Positions 34,149 to 42,597 of a stretch of 49,378 nt of DNA are shown here, one piece after another (within the stretch, counting starts at the first letter, position 1; each line of letters starts with the position of its first letter). The DNA comes from Ruminococcus sp. Its GTDB lineage: Bacteria > Bacillota > Clostridia > Oscillospirales > Acutalibacteraceae. A model generated the notes under the pieces. The model ran no database searches. It saw only the letters and a list, made by a program, of their open reading frames with translations, and was not told the DNA's origin. Location of the stretch: NCBI GenBank assembly GCA_022768065.1, contig JALELS010000028.1, positions 1 through 49,378 on the forward strand, read 5' to 3'. The position numbers and the translations under genes are program-made.

Positions 34149-35894
34149 ATGGCTCTTGATGGTATTACATTATATTATATAAAAAACGAATTAACGGAAA
34201 AGTTAATAGGCGCGAGGGTGGAAAGGGTCAATCAGCCGTCAAGGCTTGAATTGGTCTTTAATATGCGAACAAGAAACGGTGCATACAAACTGCTTATGTC
34301 GGCAGAGCCGAGTTCGGCAAGGGTGCATTTAACCTCTCATTCACTTGAAAATCCGCAAAAACCGCCGATGCTTTGTATGCTTTTCAGAAAAAAGCTTACC
34401 GGAGCAATTCTTCGTAGCATTCGTCAATCGGGCCTTGACAGAATACTGTTTTTGGATTTTGACGCTGTTAACGAAATAGGAGATAAGGTTAAACTTACTG
34501 TTTGTGTCGAGATAATGGCGCAGCACAGTAATATTATACTGATAGGTAATGACGGAAAAATAATCGACGCTGTAAAAAGGGTAGATGAAAATAAATCATC
34601 CGTCAGAGAAATACTGCCTTCTGTAACATATATATTGCCGCCGCAGCAGAAAAAATGTAATATTCTCAAGGATGAAGTCAAAGATATATGCACTTCGGTA
34701 CTGCTGAATTCTCATTTGAAGTTGAGCAAGTCTTTGTTGTTTTCTGTTGAGGGTTCTTCTCCTCTTATGTGCCGCGAAATTGCGGACGAAACATATAAAG
34801 AGGATATTGCGGTTTCCGAGTGTGACAGGGATTCTCTCGAAAGAGCCATATCCGAATTAAAGTCATATTTAACGAGTGACAAAGTGCATATGACCGTATT
34901 GTTTGATATTGACGGTAACCCGTATGATTTTTCGATAATTGATATCAAGCAATACGGCAACCTATTTAAAAAAGAGAGTTTTACATCTGTTTCGGAAGCT
35001 CTTGATGTGTTTTATTATGAACGCGATCTTGCTTTGCGTATGAAAGTGAAGGCAAGAGATATAATTAAAATTTTGAATAATACCACCGAGCGTCTCAGCC
35101 GAAAAATAGCTAACCAAAGGGCCGAACTGCAAAAGTGTGCTGATAAGGAAACACTGAAAACATATGCAGAGCTTATAAGCGCAAATCAATATAAATTAAG
35201 CTCGGGTTGTTCATATTATGAAGTCGAAAATTATTATGACAACAACCGTCTTGTCAAAATACCGGTAAATCCGGCTTTATCGCCTGCAAAAAATTCTCAG
35301 AAATACTACAAGGACTATAAAAAAGCGCATACGGCAGAAAAAATGCTCGCCGATTTAATTGAAAACGGTGAGCAGGAATTATTATATATAGATTCTGTAA
35401 AAGACAGTCTTATGCGAGCCGAAACAGAAAGCGAAATCGCAAGCATACGAAACGAGCTTGTTATAGGTGGCTTTATAAAGAAACATAAAAACGGTAAGCA
35501 AAAACCGCCTCGTGAACTCCCACCGATTGAATATATAACAAGCGAGGGTTTTAGGGTTCTTGTCGGCAGAAACAACTTGCAAAACGATAAGCTTACATTT
35601 AAAACAGCCAAAAATTATGATATGTGGTTTCATACCAAAGGTGTTCCGGGTTCACATACAATACTTGTTTCCGATAAACGGGAGTTTACGGATCTTGCCA
35701 TTTCGGAGGCTGCCATTATAGCGGCATGTAACAGCTCGGCCAAAGAAAACACAAAGGTTCCGGTAGATTACACCTTGGTAAAAAATGTTAAAAAGCCGTC
35801 GGGAGCATTACCCGGTAAAGTTGTGTATTACACAAACAATATGATTTATGTCGTTGCAGATAAAACAAAGATTACAGAAAAAAAGTCCGGCTGA
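34149..35894 (+). CDS. rqcH: Rqc2-type ribosome quality control factor RqcH
   Basis: A 581-residue NFACT protein that binds 50S subunits blocked by peptidyl-tRNA and adds C-terminal alanine tails. The NFACT-N domain (MALDGITLYYIKNEL, RVERVNQPSRLELVF) includes the DR pair in LDRILFLDF that RqcH needs for tailing. Coiled coils follow (residues ~280-420), then NFACT-R with GFRVLVGRNNLQND and KNYDMWFHTKGVPGSH. It was formerly annotated as fibronectin-binding protein. The stop codon lies in the loop of the terminator and the last residues KKKSG are read from its stem. Confidence 0.95.
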   Translation: MALDGITLYYIKNELTEKLIGARVERVNQPSRLELVFNMRTRNGAYKLLMSAEPSSARVHLTSHSLENPQKPPMLCMLFRKKLTGAILRSIRQSGLDRILFLDFDAVNEIGDKVKLTVCVEIMAQHSNIILIGNDGKIIDAVKRVDENKSSVREILPSVTYILPPQQKKCNILKDEVKDICTSVLLNSHLKLSKSLLFSVEGSSPLMCREIADETYKEDIAVSECDRDSLERAISELKSYLTSDKVHMTVLFDIDGNPYDFSIIDIKQYGNLFKKESFTSVSEALDVFYYERDLALRMKVKARDIIKILNNTTERLSRKIANQRAELQKCADKETLKTYAELISANQYKLSSGCSYYEVENYYDNNRLVKIPVNPALSPAKNSQKYYKDYKKAHTAEKMLADLIENGEQELLYIDSVKDSLMRAETESEIASIRNELVIGGFIKKHKNGKQKPPRELPPIEYITSEGFRVLVGRNNLQNDKLTFKTAKNYDMWFHTKGVPGSHTILVSDKREFTDLAISEAAIIAACNSSAKENTKVPVDYTLVKNVKKPSGALPGKVVYYTNNMIYVVADKTKITEKKSG

Positions 35895-35906
35895 GCCGGA
35901 CTTTTT
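35880..35906. terminator. Bidirectional terminator overlapping the rqcH stop
   Basis: AAAAAGTCCGGC (35880-35891) pairs with GCCGGACTTTTT (35895-35906). The 3-base loop is the TGA stop of rqcH. It separates rqcH from the convergent DUF378 gene. Confidence 0.93.
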
Positions 35907-35909
35907 ATT

Positions 35910-36134
35910 TTATGCTCTGTTTTCGTCGTTATCGGCAACAAGCATTTCGTTTTGCCTGAAAAGCAATGATATACACCATACTGCCGCCAATGCAACAAGA
36001 GTATATATTATTCTGCTGATAACTGCATCTTGACCGCCGCATATCCATCCGACAATATCAAACTTAAAAAGTCCGATTGAACCCCAATTGATACCGCCGA
36101 TGATAACAAGAATCAATGCAATTCTGTCTAACAT
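35910..36134 (-). CDS. DUF378 small membrane protein
   Basis: A 74-residue protein with two membrane helices. The N-terminal ILVIIGGINWGSIGLFKFDIVGW is the hallmark of DUF378 (GGxNWGxxG), a widespread family in Firmicutes with no known function. The second helix (about residues 39-60) is followed by a short acidic tail. AAAGGAG precedes the ATG. It lies downstream of metK on the same strand, 66 bases away, and may share its transcript. Confidence 0.88.
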   Translation of the reverse strand: MLDRIALILVIIGGINWGSIGLFKFDIVGWICGGQDAVISRIIYTLVALAAVWCISLLFRQNEMLVADNDENRA

Positions 36135-36200
36135 CTTTTTTCAACTCCTTTAAATGGTTCGCTTTTATTATGAGCCGAAAAAAGATTTTTATGCAGTTTT

Positions 36201-37388
36201 TTAAATTCCTGCAGCTTTCTTTAAATCATCTGCTTTATCGGTCTTTTCCCACGGAAGATCAAGATCTGTTCTGCCCATATGACCGTATGCCGCAAGCTGA
36301 CGATAAATCGGTCTGCGTAAGTCGAGGCTGTCGATTATAGCCGCTGGGCGTAAGTCAAATGTTTCGGTGACAATTTCACTTAATGTATCATCGGAAATTA
36401 CACCGGTTCCGAATGTATCAATCATAACAGATACCGGATGTGCTACGCCGATTGCATAAGCAATTTGAATTTCGCATTTTTTTGCGAGTCCTGCCGCAAC
36501 GATATTTTTAGCGACATAACGAGCAGCGTAAGCAGCCGAGCGGTCAACCTTTGTGGGATCTTTTCCCGAGAAACAACCGCCGCCGTGACGACCGATACCG
36601 CCGTAAGTGTCAACAATAATTTTTCTTCCGGTAAGACCGCTGTCGCCTGCAGGACCGCCTGTGACGAATCTGCCCGTCGGATTTACATAAATAATTGTGT
36701 CGTCGTCCAAAAGATTTTCGGGAACAATCGGTTTGATAACGTATTTTACAATGTCGCTTCTGATTTGGTCAAGCGAGACATCTGCGCTGTGCTGAGAAGA
36801 AATAACGATAGTGTCAACTCTTTTAGGAACACCGTTTTCGTCGTATTCAACTGTTACCTGAGTTTTGCCGTCGGGACGAAGATAGGGGAGTGTGCCGTTT
36901 TTTCTGACGTTAGTAAGTTGCTTTGCAAGTTTATGTGAGAGCGAGATTGACAGCGGCATAAGTTCCTCGGTTTCGTCACAGGCATAACCGAACATCATAC
37001 CTTGATCTCCGGCACCGTGAAGATTGTAACTGTCATCGTATCCCTCTTTAAGTTCGTATGATTTATCTACGCCGAGAGCGATGTCCGGTGACTGTTTATC
37101 AATAGCGATAAGAACTTTGCAGGTGTGACCGTCAAATCCCTTTTCGGGCGAGTCGTAGCCTATTTCGCAAACAACATCACGTGCGATTTGTTCAATATCA
37201 ATTTTTGCCTTTGTCGTGATTTCACCCATAACCATTATCTGGTCGGTTATGCATGTTGTTTCGCAAGCAACTCTGCCGTCCGGATCCTGCGCGAGAATAG
37301 CGTCAAGAACGGCATCGGAGATATTATCGCATATTTTATCGGGATGCCCTTCGGTAACCGATTCTGAAGTGAAAAGATGTTTTGCCAT
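36201..37388 (-). CDS. metK: S-adenosylmethionine synthetase MetK
   Basis: A 395-residue enzyme that makes SAM from methionine and [19 protein letters not shown] holds the first ATP site, [12 protein letters not shown] the signature hexapeptide region, and [19 protein letters not shown] the second ATP/methionine site with its lysines. The ATG at 37388 is chosen because AGGAG lies about 12 bases upstream and [10 protein letters not shown] is the expected N-terminus; an upstream in-frame start at 37418 would lie against the riboswitch terminator. It is controlled by the SAM-I riboswitch next to it. Confidence 0.97.
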   Translation of the reverse strand: MAKHLFTSESVTEGHPDKICDNISDAVLDAILAQDPDGRVACETTCITDQIMVMGEITTKAKIDIEQIARDVVCEIGYDSPEKGFDGHTCKVLIAIDKQSPDIALGVDKSYELKEGYDDSYNLHGAGDQGMMFGYACDETEELMPLSISLSHKLAKQLTNVRKNGTLPYLRPDGKTQVTVEYDENGVPKRVDTIVISSQHSADVSLDQIRSDIVKYVIKPIVPENLLDDDTIIYVNPTGRFVTGGPAGDSGLTGRKIIVDTYGGIGRHGGGCFSGKDPTKVDRSAAYAARYVAKNIVAAGLAKKCEIQIAYAIGVAHPVSVMIDTFGTGVISDDTLSEIVTETFDLRPAAIIDSLDLRRPIYRQLAAYGHMGRTDLDLPWEKTDKADDLKKAAGI

Positions 37389-37420
37389 TTTTAAAATTAA
37401 CTCCTTTATGTTTAACAATC

Positions 37421-37458
37421 AAAAAAGAACGCCTGTGCTGAATTCGCATAAGGCGTCC
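37421..37458 (-). terminator. Expression-platform terminator of the SAM-I riboswitch
   Basis: On the - strand GGACGCC (37458-37452) pairs with GGCGTTC (37433-37427) and six T residues follow (37426-37421). When SAM is bound this should stop transcription ahead of metK. Confidence 0.88.
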
Positions 37459-37469
37459 TACAGAACTCA

Positions 37470-37570
37470 CCTTATCTCTCAGCACAAAATGCTGCGGGAT
37501 TTAGCACCTTGCATCTAAGTGCAGGTTGCCGGGCTTCACAGGGCCGATCCCTCCGCCACTCTTTATAAGG
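37470..37570 (-). ncRNA. SAM-I (S-box) riboswitch aptamer
   Basis: On the - strand P1 is CCTTAT (37570-37565) with ATAAGG (37475-37470). Between them are the S-box landmarks: AGAGTGGCGGAGGGA, CGGCCCTGTGAAGCCCGGCA and the P3/P4 stems with GCTGAGAGATAAGG. It senses S-adenosylmethionine and controls metK through the terminator downstream, a classical feedback loop. Confidence 0.95.
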
Positions 37571-37591
37571 ATTGTTATTTATTTCGATAGT

Positions 37592-37620
37592 ATTCTACTA
37601 TCTTTTTCGACGTTTGTCAA
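37592..37620 (-). promoter_or_regulatory. Promoter of the riboswitch-metK transcript
   Basis: On the - strand a perfect TTGACA (37615-37620), 17 bases, then TAGAAT (37592-37597), just upstream of the S-box aptamer. Confidence 0.85.
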
Positions 37621-37630
37621 TAAAATCAGT

Positions 37631-38260
37631 TTAAATATTCTTGCCTTTTAAAATGGGTGAGAGCGGCTTGTAAATAAGCGTTGCTATCAGAACATTTACA
37701 AGACCTTTAGCAAAGGTGAACGGCAGGTTAAAAACAAATAAAGCCTGCCAAAGATTTTTTATGGACGGCAAAATAGTACTGTATGCCGCAATGATAACGT
37801 CCATCGGCATAAACTTTGCGTATATAGGATAAACAATATAATAGTTTGAAACCATACTGAAAGCCGCCATTATCACAGCGCCGAAAATCGCTCCGAGAAC
37901 GGCGCTTTTTTTCGTCTTTTTATGTTTATAAAACAGCCCTGCCGGAAGAACGAACGCACACCCTAAAATAAAGTTGGAAAGTTCGCCGACGCCGCCTGTT
38001 TGCGTACTTAAAAGATTTATAAGATTTTTAATGAGACAAACAATAACACCGCTCAAAGGACCGTATGCAAAAGCGGCGATCAGCGCCGGAAGCTCCGAAA
38101 AATCCATTTTGATAAAACTTGGCATGAACGGAACATTGAAACTCAGAAACATAAGCACGGTTGAAATAGCCGCTAAAATAGCGGTTACAGTCATTTTTCT
38201 GATTCGAAATCCCGACATTAACTTTTTCTTTTCGTTTTTGTTGTTTTTGCTGCTTGACAT
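37631..38260 (-). CDS. ribU: Riboflavin ECF transporter substrate-binding protein RibU
   Basis: A 209-residue membrane protein of the ECF S-component family with about six helices. The substrate-binding region near LSFNVPFMPSFIKMDFSELPALIAAFAYGP and NLLSTQTGGVGELSNF is typical of RibU. It captures riboflavin and docks on the shared EcfA-A'-T module, which is not in this window. An FMN riboswitch directly upstream supports riboflavin as ligand. GAAAGG precedes the ATG. Confidence 0.95.
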   Translation of the reverse strand: MSSSKNNKNEKKKLMSGFRIRKMTVTAILAAISTVLMFLSFNVPFMPSFIKMDFSELPALIAAFAYGPLSGVIVCLIKNLINLLSTQTGGVGELSNFILGCAFVLPAGLFYKHKKTKKSAVLGAIFGAVIMAAFSMVSNYYIVYPIYAKFMPMDVIIAAYSTILPSIKNLWQALFVFNLPFTFAKGLVNVLIATLIYKPLSPILKGKNI

Positions 38261-38299
38261 GGTATCAAACCTTTCATATTTTTACTGAAATATGCTGTC

Positions 38300-38337
38300 A
38301 AACAAAACAAAAACCTCGCAGATATAACCTGCGAGGT
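38300..38337 (-). terminator. Expression-platform terminator of the FMN riboswitch
   Basis: On the - strand ACCTCGCAG (38337-38329) pairs with CTGCGAGGT (38321-38313) and is followed by TTTTTGTTTTG. It lies between the aptamer and the ribU start, so FMN binding should stop transcription of ribU. Confidence 0.9.
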
Positions 38338-38357
38338 GAAAGTGTAGCTTAAGTACA

Positions 38358-38460
38358 TCTTCTTTCATCCGGACTGTACCGTCGGTTCGGGAATTGCACC
38401 CGATCAGCCATGGCTTGTGGACTTTTACCACCGGTGGGGAATTTCACCCCGCCTCGAAGA
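38358..38460 (-). ncRNA. FMN (RFN element) riboswitch aptamer
   Basis: On the - strand P1 is TCTTC (38460-38456) with GAAGA (38362-38358). The core shows AGGCGGGGTGAAATTCCCCA, CCGGTGGT, AGCCATGGCT-like and GACGGTACAGTCCGGATGAA segments, which are strong RFN hallmarks. It senses FMN and controls ribU. Confidence 0.96.
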
Positions 38461-38480
38461 CAGCAATATTTTGCATTAGT

Positions 38481-38509
38481 ATTATATGACGGTGCAGACC
38501 TATTGTCAA
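38481..38509 (-). promoter_or_regulatory. Consensus promoter of the FMN riboswitch-ribU transcript
   Basis: On the - strand TTGACA (38504-38509), 17 bases, TATAAT (38481-38486): both boxes match consensus exactly. Confidence 0.9.
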
Positions 38510-38527
38510 TAAAACAATTAAAAAAAG

Positions 38528-39484
38528 TCAAACTCTTGTTTCAATTATGTTTACATTTCCGCATATAGAGAATTCGCCGCTGTCGGCACTTATAAAGTAA
38601 CTGTCGCCCTTTTTTAACGTAAAAGTCTCTTGTCCGCAAGTTAATGAGCCGTTACCGTCGATAACAAGTACAGACACAAATGAGTGCTTATCCGCTACGG
38701 AAATATAACTTTGGTTTACGGTGATATCTTTGACGGAAAACAGCTCACACGAAGTAAGGAGCTTTTCATCATACCCGTCTTTCTTAACAACAGGCGGCAT
38801 TACACCGTTATTTTTCGGCGGTTCGCATTTTGTAACGTCGAGGGCTTTTTCGGTGTGAAGTTCGCGAGGTTTACCGTCTGCACCCAGGCGGTTGTAGTCA
38901 TATACGCGATAGGTAGTATTTGAATTTTGCTGAATTTCTGCAAGAAGTATTCCTTTGCCTATTGCGTGCAGGGTACCGGATTCAATAAAGAAAAATTCGC
39001 CCTTTTTAACCTTGACGTGATTTACTACATCTAAAAAGGTATTGTCCTCAATGCGTTTCCTGAATTCTTTGTTTGAAATTTTCTTCTTAAAACCGTATAT
39101 GAGTTCTGACCCTTCATCGCAGTCAATTACATACCAACATTCGGTTTTGCCGTATTCGCCCTCAACGCGAAGTGCATATTCATTGTCAGGGTGTACCTGA
39201 ACGGAAAGATTGTCTTTAGCGTCAATCAGTTTTATGAGAATGGGGAAAAAGTCATATTTTTGTGCATTTGTTCCGAGTATATCTTTTCCCGATTTTTTAA
39301 TGACTTCGGACAATGTTTTACCGTCAAATTCTCCGCCGTCAATAATATTTTCGCCGTCTTTATGACAGGACAGCATCCACCCCTCGGCGACTTTGTTTAA
39401 GTCGCTTTTAAATCCGAAATCATCGCGGAGTTTTGTTCCTCCCCAAATATAATCTTTAAATGCGGGCTTTAATTTGAGTATCAT
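38528..39484 (-). CDS. manA: Class I mannose-6-phosphate isomerase
   Basis: A 318-residue zinc-dependent cupin isomerase that interconverts mannose 6-phosphate and fructose 6-phosphate. LKPAFKDYIWGGTKLRDDFG is the N-terminal motif, LSVQVHPDNEYA holds the first two zinc ligands, GKTECWYVID the Glu and ESGTLHAIGKG the last His. The short form (about 310-320 residues) is the Gram-positive type. The ATG at 39484 is preferred to the TTG one codon upstream, since GGAGG then lies 7 bases away. It is transcribed alone toward ribU. Confidence 0.94.
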   Translation of the reverse strand: MILKLKPAFKDYIWGGTKLRDDFGFKSDLNKVAEGWMLSCHKDGENIIDGGEFDGKTLSEVIKKSGKDILGTNAQKYDFFPILIKLIDAKDNLSVQVHPDNEYALRVEGEYGKTECWYVIDCDEGSELIYGFKKKISNKEFRKRIEDNTFLDVVNHVKVKKGEFFFIESGTLHAIGKGILLAEIQQNSNTTYRVYDYNRLGADGKPRELHTEKALDVTKCEPPKNNGVMPPVVKKDGYDEKLLTSCELFSVKDITVNQSYISVADKHSFVSVLVIDGNGSLTCGQETFTLKKGDSYFISADSGEFSICGNVNIIETRV

Positions 39485-39505
39485 CAAAAGACCTCCTTCA
39501 TAAAT

Positions 39506-39534
39506 ATTTTATCAAAATATGCTTGTAAGTTCAA
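39506..39534 (-). promoter_or_regulatory. Promoter of manA
   Basis: On the - strand TTGAAC (39529-39534), 17 bases, TAAAAT (39506-39511), about 22 bases before the start codon. Confidence 0.6.
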
Positions 39535-39763
39535 TGCTTTATATAATTCAATTAAATTAAATTCCGGATATTCTTTTTGGATTTATGAAATTTAAGTGCT
39601 GCATAACAGTTGTCCGCAAAAATGTCTGCTTGGCAGAAATCGTGTCAGTCAAAAGTACGCTTTATGGGACATTAGTATTGTTATAATTAAAATAAGCATA
39701 GGCAATGTTCTTTATGGACAAAGAATTAACCCGCATAGAGAATTTGACAGGAGGATACAAACA

Positions 39764-40102
39764 ATGAACAATATTAACAAAAAACCGGAATCCGATGCAA
39801 AAAAAGGTAAATGCAAAATAAAGATTACCGTTGATCTAAGTAGCGGTAAAAAAGCTAAGATGGATTTTGGCGTGAAAGAAGACATAACAGGGTTCGATAT
39901 AGATAATACCGATGGTTGGAGTCTTGAACAGCTTCAGGCAAAATACGATGAATTTGAAGATATGTTAATTAAATTGGAAGATGATATCCCTTCCGAGGAA
40001 GATGAGGAAGCGTTTGAGGCATGGGAAGAGAAATGCGACGAACTCGGTGACTTTATGGACGACCTTGAAGATAAGATAGATGAAATGGAGGACAAAGACT
40101 AA
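39764..40102 (+). CDS. Small acidic protein of unknown function
   Basis: A 112-residue soluble protein that I do not recognise. A short basic N-terminus (NKKPESDAKKGKCKIKITVDLSSGKKAKMDF) looks like one or two beta strands; the remainder is a strongly acidic helix (from GWSLEQLQAKYDEFEDML to the end), likely coiled coil. There is no signal peptide or membrane segment. The ATG at 39764 is chosen for the CAGGAGGA site at 39749-39756; the frame stays open upstream to 39596 but without a ribosome site. The 280-base stretch before it holds a TATAAT at 39682 but no clear -35 box. Confidence 0.65.
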   Translation: MNNINKKPESDAKKGKCKIKITVDLSSGKKAKMDFGVKEDITGFDIDNTDGWSLEQLQAKYDEFEDMLIKLEDDIPSEEDEEAFEAWEEKCDELGDFMDDLEDKIDEMEDKD

Positions 40103-40289
40103 ACTATATCTATATGTAAACCAAGGGTTTGAGTAAGTGAAGAGTATTCTAAAACAGTATGTTAAATGTTATCTTACAGAGTCGAAATCGGCGTAACAAG
40201 AAAGAGCAGATACAAAGTCTGCTCGGTATATAAATAAAATTAAGATGTAAAAGCAAAAACAAAATCCTACCGCGAAAGGAGCTTTACAA

Positions 40290-40469
40290 GTGTTAAATAA
40301 AAACTTTTGGATTCTTACTCTTTGTGCATTGCTTATAATTTCGATGTGTACCGGGCTTGATATTTTTTTGAGAATTGCACTCGGCGCAAACGGCTTGATT
40401 ATATTAGTCGATGTAATTATAAGCGTTCGCAGATTTGCAAAAGAGAAAAAGTGCAAAGAGAGCAATTAA
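40290..40469 (+). CDS. Small membrane protein, 59 residues
   Basis: A short ORF supported by AAAGGAG (40275-40281) at 8 bases from a GTG start. The product has two hydrophobic stretches (FWILTLCALLIISMC and LIILVDVIIS) joined by TGLDIFLRIALGANG, and a basic C-terminus (RRFAKEKKCKESN). It fits a small two-helix membrane protein with the positive end inside. I do not know a function. The 187 bases between it and the acidic protein hold a hairpin GAGCAGA/TCTGCTC (40206-40226), and a terminator follows it. Confidence 0.7.
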   Translation: MLNKNFWILTLCALLIISMCTGLDIFLRIALGANGLIILVDVIISVRRFAKEKKCKESN

Positions 40470-40484
40470 AAGCTTTCGGTGTAT

Positions 40485-40519
40485 CGCAAGTTTTGACTTG
40501 CATTTGACTTGCGTTTTTT
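40485..40519 (+). terminator. Intrinsic terminator after the small membrane protein
   Basis: CGCAAG (40485-40490) pairs with CTTGCG (40508-40513), followed by TTTTTT. A second internal CTTGC allows an alternative, shorter fold. Confidence 0.7.
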
Positions 40520-40576
40520 CTTTTAAATAGCCTCAATGCACAAAATGCCGCAAAAACGAATAGCATTTTAATAGTG

Positions 40577-40623
40577 AAAAAACGCCGAAAGTCCTTGATA
40601 TACAAGGATTGCCGGCGTTTTTT
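40577..40623 (-). terminator. Terminator of the tRNA-Leu gene
   Basis: AAAAAACGCCG (40577-40587) pairs with CGGCGTTTTTT (40613-40623), with an inner stem TCCTTG/CAAGGA (40592-40597, 40603-40608). It is symmetric, but the only gene that reads toward it without another terminator is the tRNA on the - strand. Confidence 0.85.
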
Positions 40624-40648
40624 GTTGCCGCTTTCAAAAACGGCGTTT

Positions 40649-40733
40649 TGGTGCGGATAACAGGACTTGAACCTGCACGCTTTTCGGCACAAGATCCTAA
40701 ATCTTGCGTGTCTGCCAATTTCACCATATCCGC
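40649..40733 (-). tRNA. tRNA-Leu (anticodon UAG)
   Basis: An 85-base class II tRNA. The acceptor stem GCGGATA/TATCCGC closes it, the anticodon stem is CAAGA/TCTTG with loop TTTAGGA, so the anticodon is TAG reading CUN codons. A long variable arm (TGCCGAAAAGCGT) identifies leucine, the T arm reads CAGGTTCAAGTCCTG and the 3' CCA is encoded. Confidence 0.96.
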
Positions 40734-40744
40734 AAATTTCCGTT

Positions 40745-40773
40745 ATTATACCAAATGTTTTTTTCAATATCAA
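40745..40773 (-). promoter_or_regulatory. Promoter of tRNA-Leu
   Basis: On the - strand TTGATA (40768-40773), 17 bases, TATAAT (40745-40750), 12 bases ahead of the mature tRNA 5' end. Confidence 0.8.
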
Positions 40774-40802
40774 TAGACAAATTAGACATTTTGTTATATA
40801 AT
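40774..40802 (+). promoter_or_regulatory. Promoter of the GH2 glycosidase gene
   Basis: TAGACA (40774-40779), 17 bases, TATAAT (40797-40802). Its -35 box touches the -35 box of the divergent tRNA-Leu promoter with no base between. Confidence 0.65.
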
Positions 40803-40838
40803 AATTACCAATTATTGTATAAAAGGGAGTTGCAAATA

Positions 40839-42587
40839 ATGAGAAGTATTTTTACCGACAAGGTTTCCGACACAATGCCGTTGCCGGAATATCCGCGGCC
40901 TCAGCTGGTGCGTGACGGATGGCAAAATCTCAACGGCCTTTATGACTACAAAATATCGGACAGCAGTGAGAAAAAACCGACTGATACCGACGGCAAAATT
41001 TTAGTCCCGTTTGCTCCCGAATGTCTTCTGTCAAAGGTCGAAAAAGGCTTGAAGCCTACAGAAAGACTTTGGTATTTTAAGAAATTTACTTTGAATGATG
41101 AACTTAAAGGAAAGAATATCTTTTTACATTTCGGAGCAGTTGATTGGGAATGTAAAGTGTACATTAACGATACTTTTGTGGGTTCCCACATCGGTGGATA
41201 TTGTGCGTTTTCGTTTGACATTACCGATTTTTTACACGACGGCGAAAACGAACTTTCGGTTTGCGTATTTGACCCCACGGATTCGGGCTGGCAACAACGC
41301 GGCAAACAGGTTAATGAGACGCACGGTTTTTGGTATACCGCTACATCGGGTATTTGGCAGACGGTCTGGCTCGAAGCGGTTGACAGCTGCTACATTAAAA
41401 AGCTTGATATTGTTCCCGATATTGATAACAATGCTATATCAATCGATATAGACTTATCCGCCGAAATGAAAGGCGTTAAAATAAAAGCCAAGATAATGGA
41501 CGGCGACAGCGTTTTAGCCGAGAAAACAGTTAAGCCGCATGACGAAATCAAGCTTAAAAAGTACGAGTATTGGTCGCCCGAAAATCCCAAACTCTATGAT
41601 TTGTTTATTACAGTTTCAATCGGCGACAAAACAGTCGATTCTGTTAAAAGTTATTTTGGCATGAGAAAGTTCTCAATAGGGCGCGACAAAAAGGGGATAA
41701 CACGCCTTTTCCTTAACAACGAACCGTATTTCCAAAAGGGCCTTTTGGATCAGGGTTATTGGTGCGACGGAGGACTTACGGCGCCTACTGATGAAGCTAT
41801 GATATTTGATATTTCCGAAATGAAACGTCTCGGATTTAATATGTTGAGAAAACACATTAAAGTTGAGCCTATGCGTTGGTATTATCATTGCGACAGACTC
41901 GGCATGCTTGTTTGGCAGGATATGGTAAGCGGCGGAGAATACATTGGCGATTTCTACGCGGGAGTTTTACCTAATGTCGGTATTTACAAACTCAAGGATA
42001 ACAAATACAACAGATTCAGCCGCGGCGATGAAAAATGGCGTCGCAACTACTATGAAGAGCTTGAAGAAATGATAAAACAGCTTTACAGTGTAACGTCAAT
42101 ATACTGCTGGGTGCCGTTCAATGAGGCATGGGGGCAGTTTGATGCTTTGAAAGTCTGTGATTTTGTCAGAAGTCTTGACAGCCATCGCGTTATTGACCAC
42201 GCAAGCGGCTGGTATGATCAGGGCGGCGGAGATGTTGACAGTATGCATAAATATATCCTCCCGATTCATCTGAGAAAATCAAAGAATCGTGCTTTTGTCG
42301 TTACTGAATTCGGCGGCTATTCAAATATAGTTCCCGGTCATACATGGAATGAGAAAAAAGCATTCGGCTATCTTATGTTTAAATCCAAAGAAAGCCTTAC
42401 AAAAGCCTACAAAAAACTGCTGGATAAGCAAATTATCCCGATAATAGATAAGGGCCTGTCCGGTACAGTTTACACTCAGGTAAGCGATGTTGAAAATGAA
42501 GTAAACGGCATTTACACATATGACAGAGCGGTTCTTAAAATCGATGAGAATGTTCTAAAAGATATAAACGGTCAGTTAAAATATTGA
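40839..42587 (+). CDS. Glycoside hydrolase family 2 protein
   Basis: A 582-residue retaining glycosidase. The N-terminal jelly-roll (PRPQLVRDGWQNLNGLYDY, YINDTFVGSHIGGYCAFSFDITDF), an immunoglobulin-like domain (residues ~220-320) and the TIM barrel follow the GH2 plan. Catalytic residues are the acid/base Glu in PFNEAWGQ and the nucleophile Glu in VVTEFGGYS. No signal peptide is seen, so it cleaves imported oligosaccharides, probably beta-galactosides or beta-glucuronides. The ATG at 40839 follows GGGAG at 40825-40829. The WYL regulator gene follows after 10 bases. Confidence 0.9.
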   Translation: MRSIFTDKVSDTMPLPEYPRPQLVRDGWQNLNGLYDYKISDSSEKKPTDTDGKILVPFAPECLLSKVEKGLKPTERLWYFKKFTLNDELKGKNIFLHFGAVDWECKVYINDTFVGSHIGGYCAFSFDITDFLHDGENELSVCVFDPTDSGWQQRGKQVNETHGFWYTATSGIWQTVWLEAVDSCYIKKLDIVPDIDNNAISIDIDLSAEMKGVKIKAKIMDGDSVLAEKTVKPHDEIKLKKYEYWSPENPKLYDLFITVSIGDKTVDSVKSYFGMRKFSIGRDKKGITRLFLNNEPYFQKGLLDQGYWCDGGLTAPTDEAMIFDISEMKRLGFNMLRKHIKVEPMRWYYHCDRLGMLVWQDMVSGGEYIGDFYAGVLPNVGIYKLKDNKYNRFSRGDEKWRRNYYEELEEMIKQLYSVTSIYCWVPFNEAWGQFDALKVCDFVRSLDSHRVIDHASGWYDQGGGDVDSMHKYILPIHLRKSKNRAFVVTEFGGYSNIVPGHTWNEKKAFGYLMFKSKESLTKAYKKLLDKQIIPIIDKGLSGTVYTQVSDVENEVNGIYTYDRAVLKIDENVLKDINGQLKY

Positions 42588-42597
42588 GGGGCTATTT

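Noticed and set aside
36438-36938. 166-residue + strand ORF opposite metK
   Set aside because: It is a shadow of a well-supported metK frame, has no ribosome site and encodes no recognisable domain. The same holds for the long antisense frames opposite pgk, gpmI, miaB, ileS and mutL.
39585-39686. 33-residue ORF between manA and the acidic protein
   Set aside because: No usable Shine-Dalgarno precedes it, and its hydrophobic, cysteine-containing product resembles no known leader peptide. Kept only as an open question.
39596-39763. Longer N-terminus for the acidic protein
   Set aside because: The frame is open but the added 56 residues have no ribosome site and unlike composition; the ATG at 39764 has a strong one.
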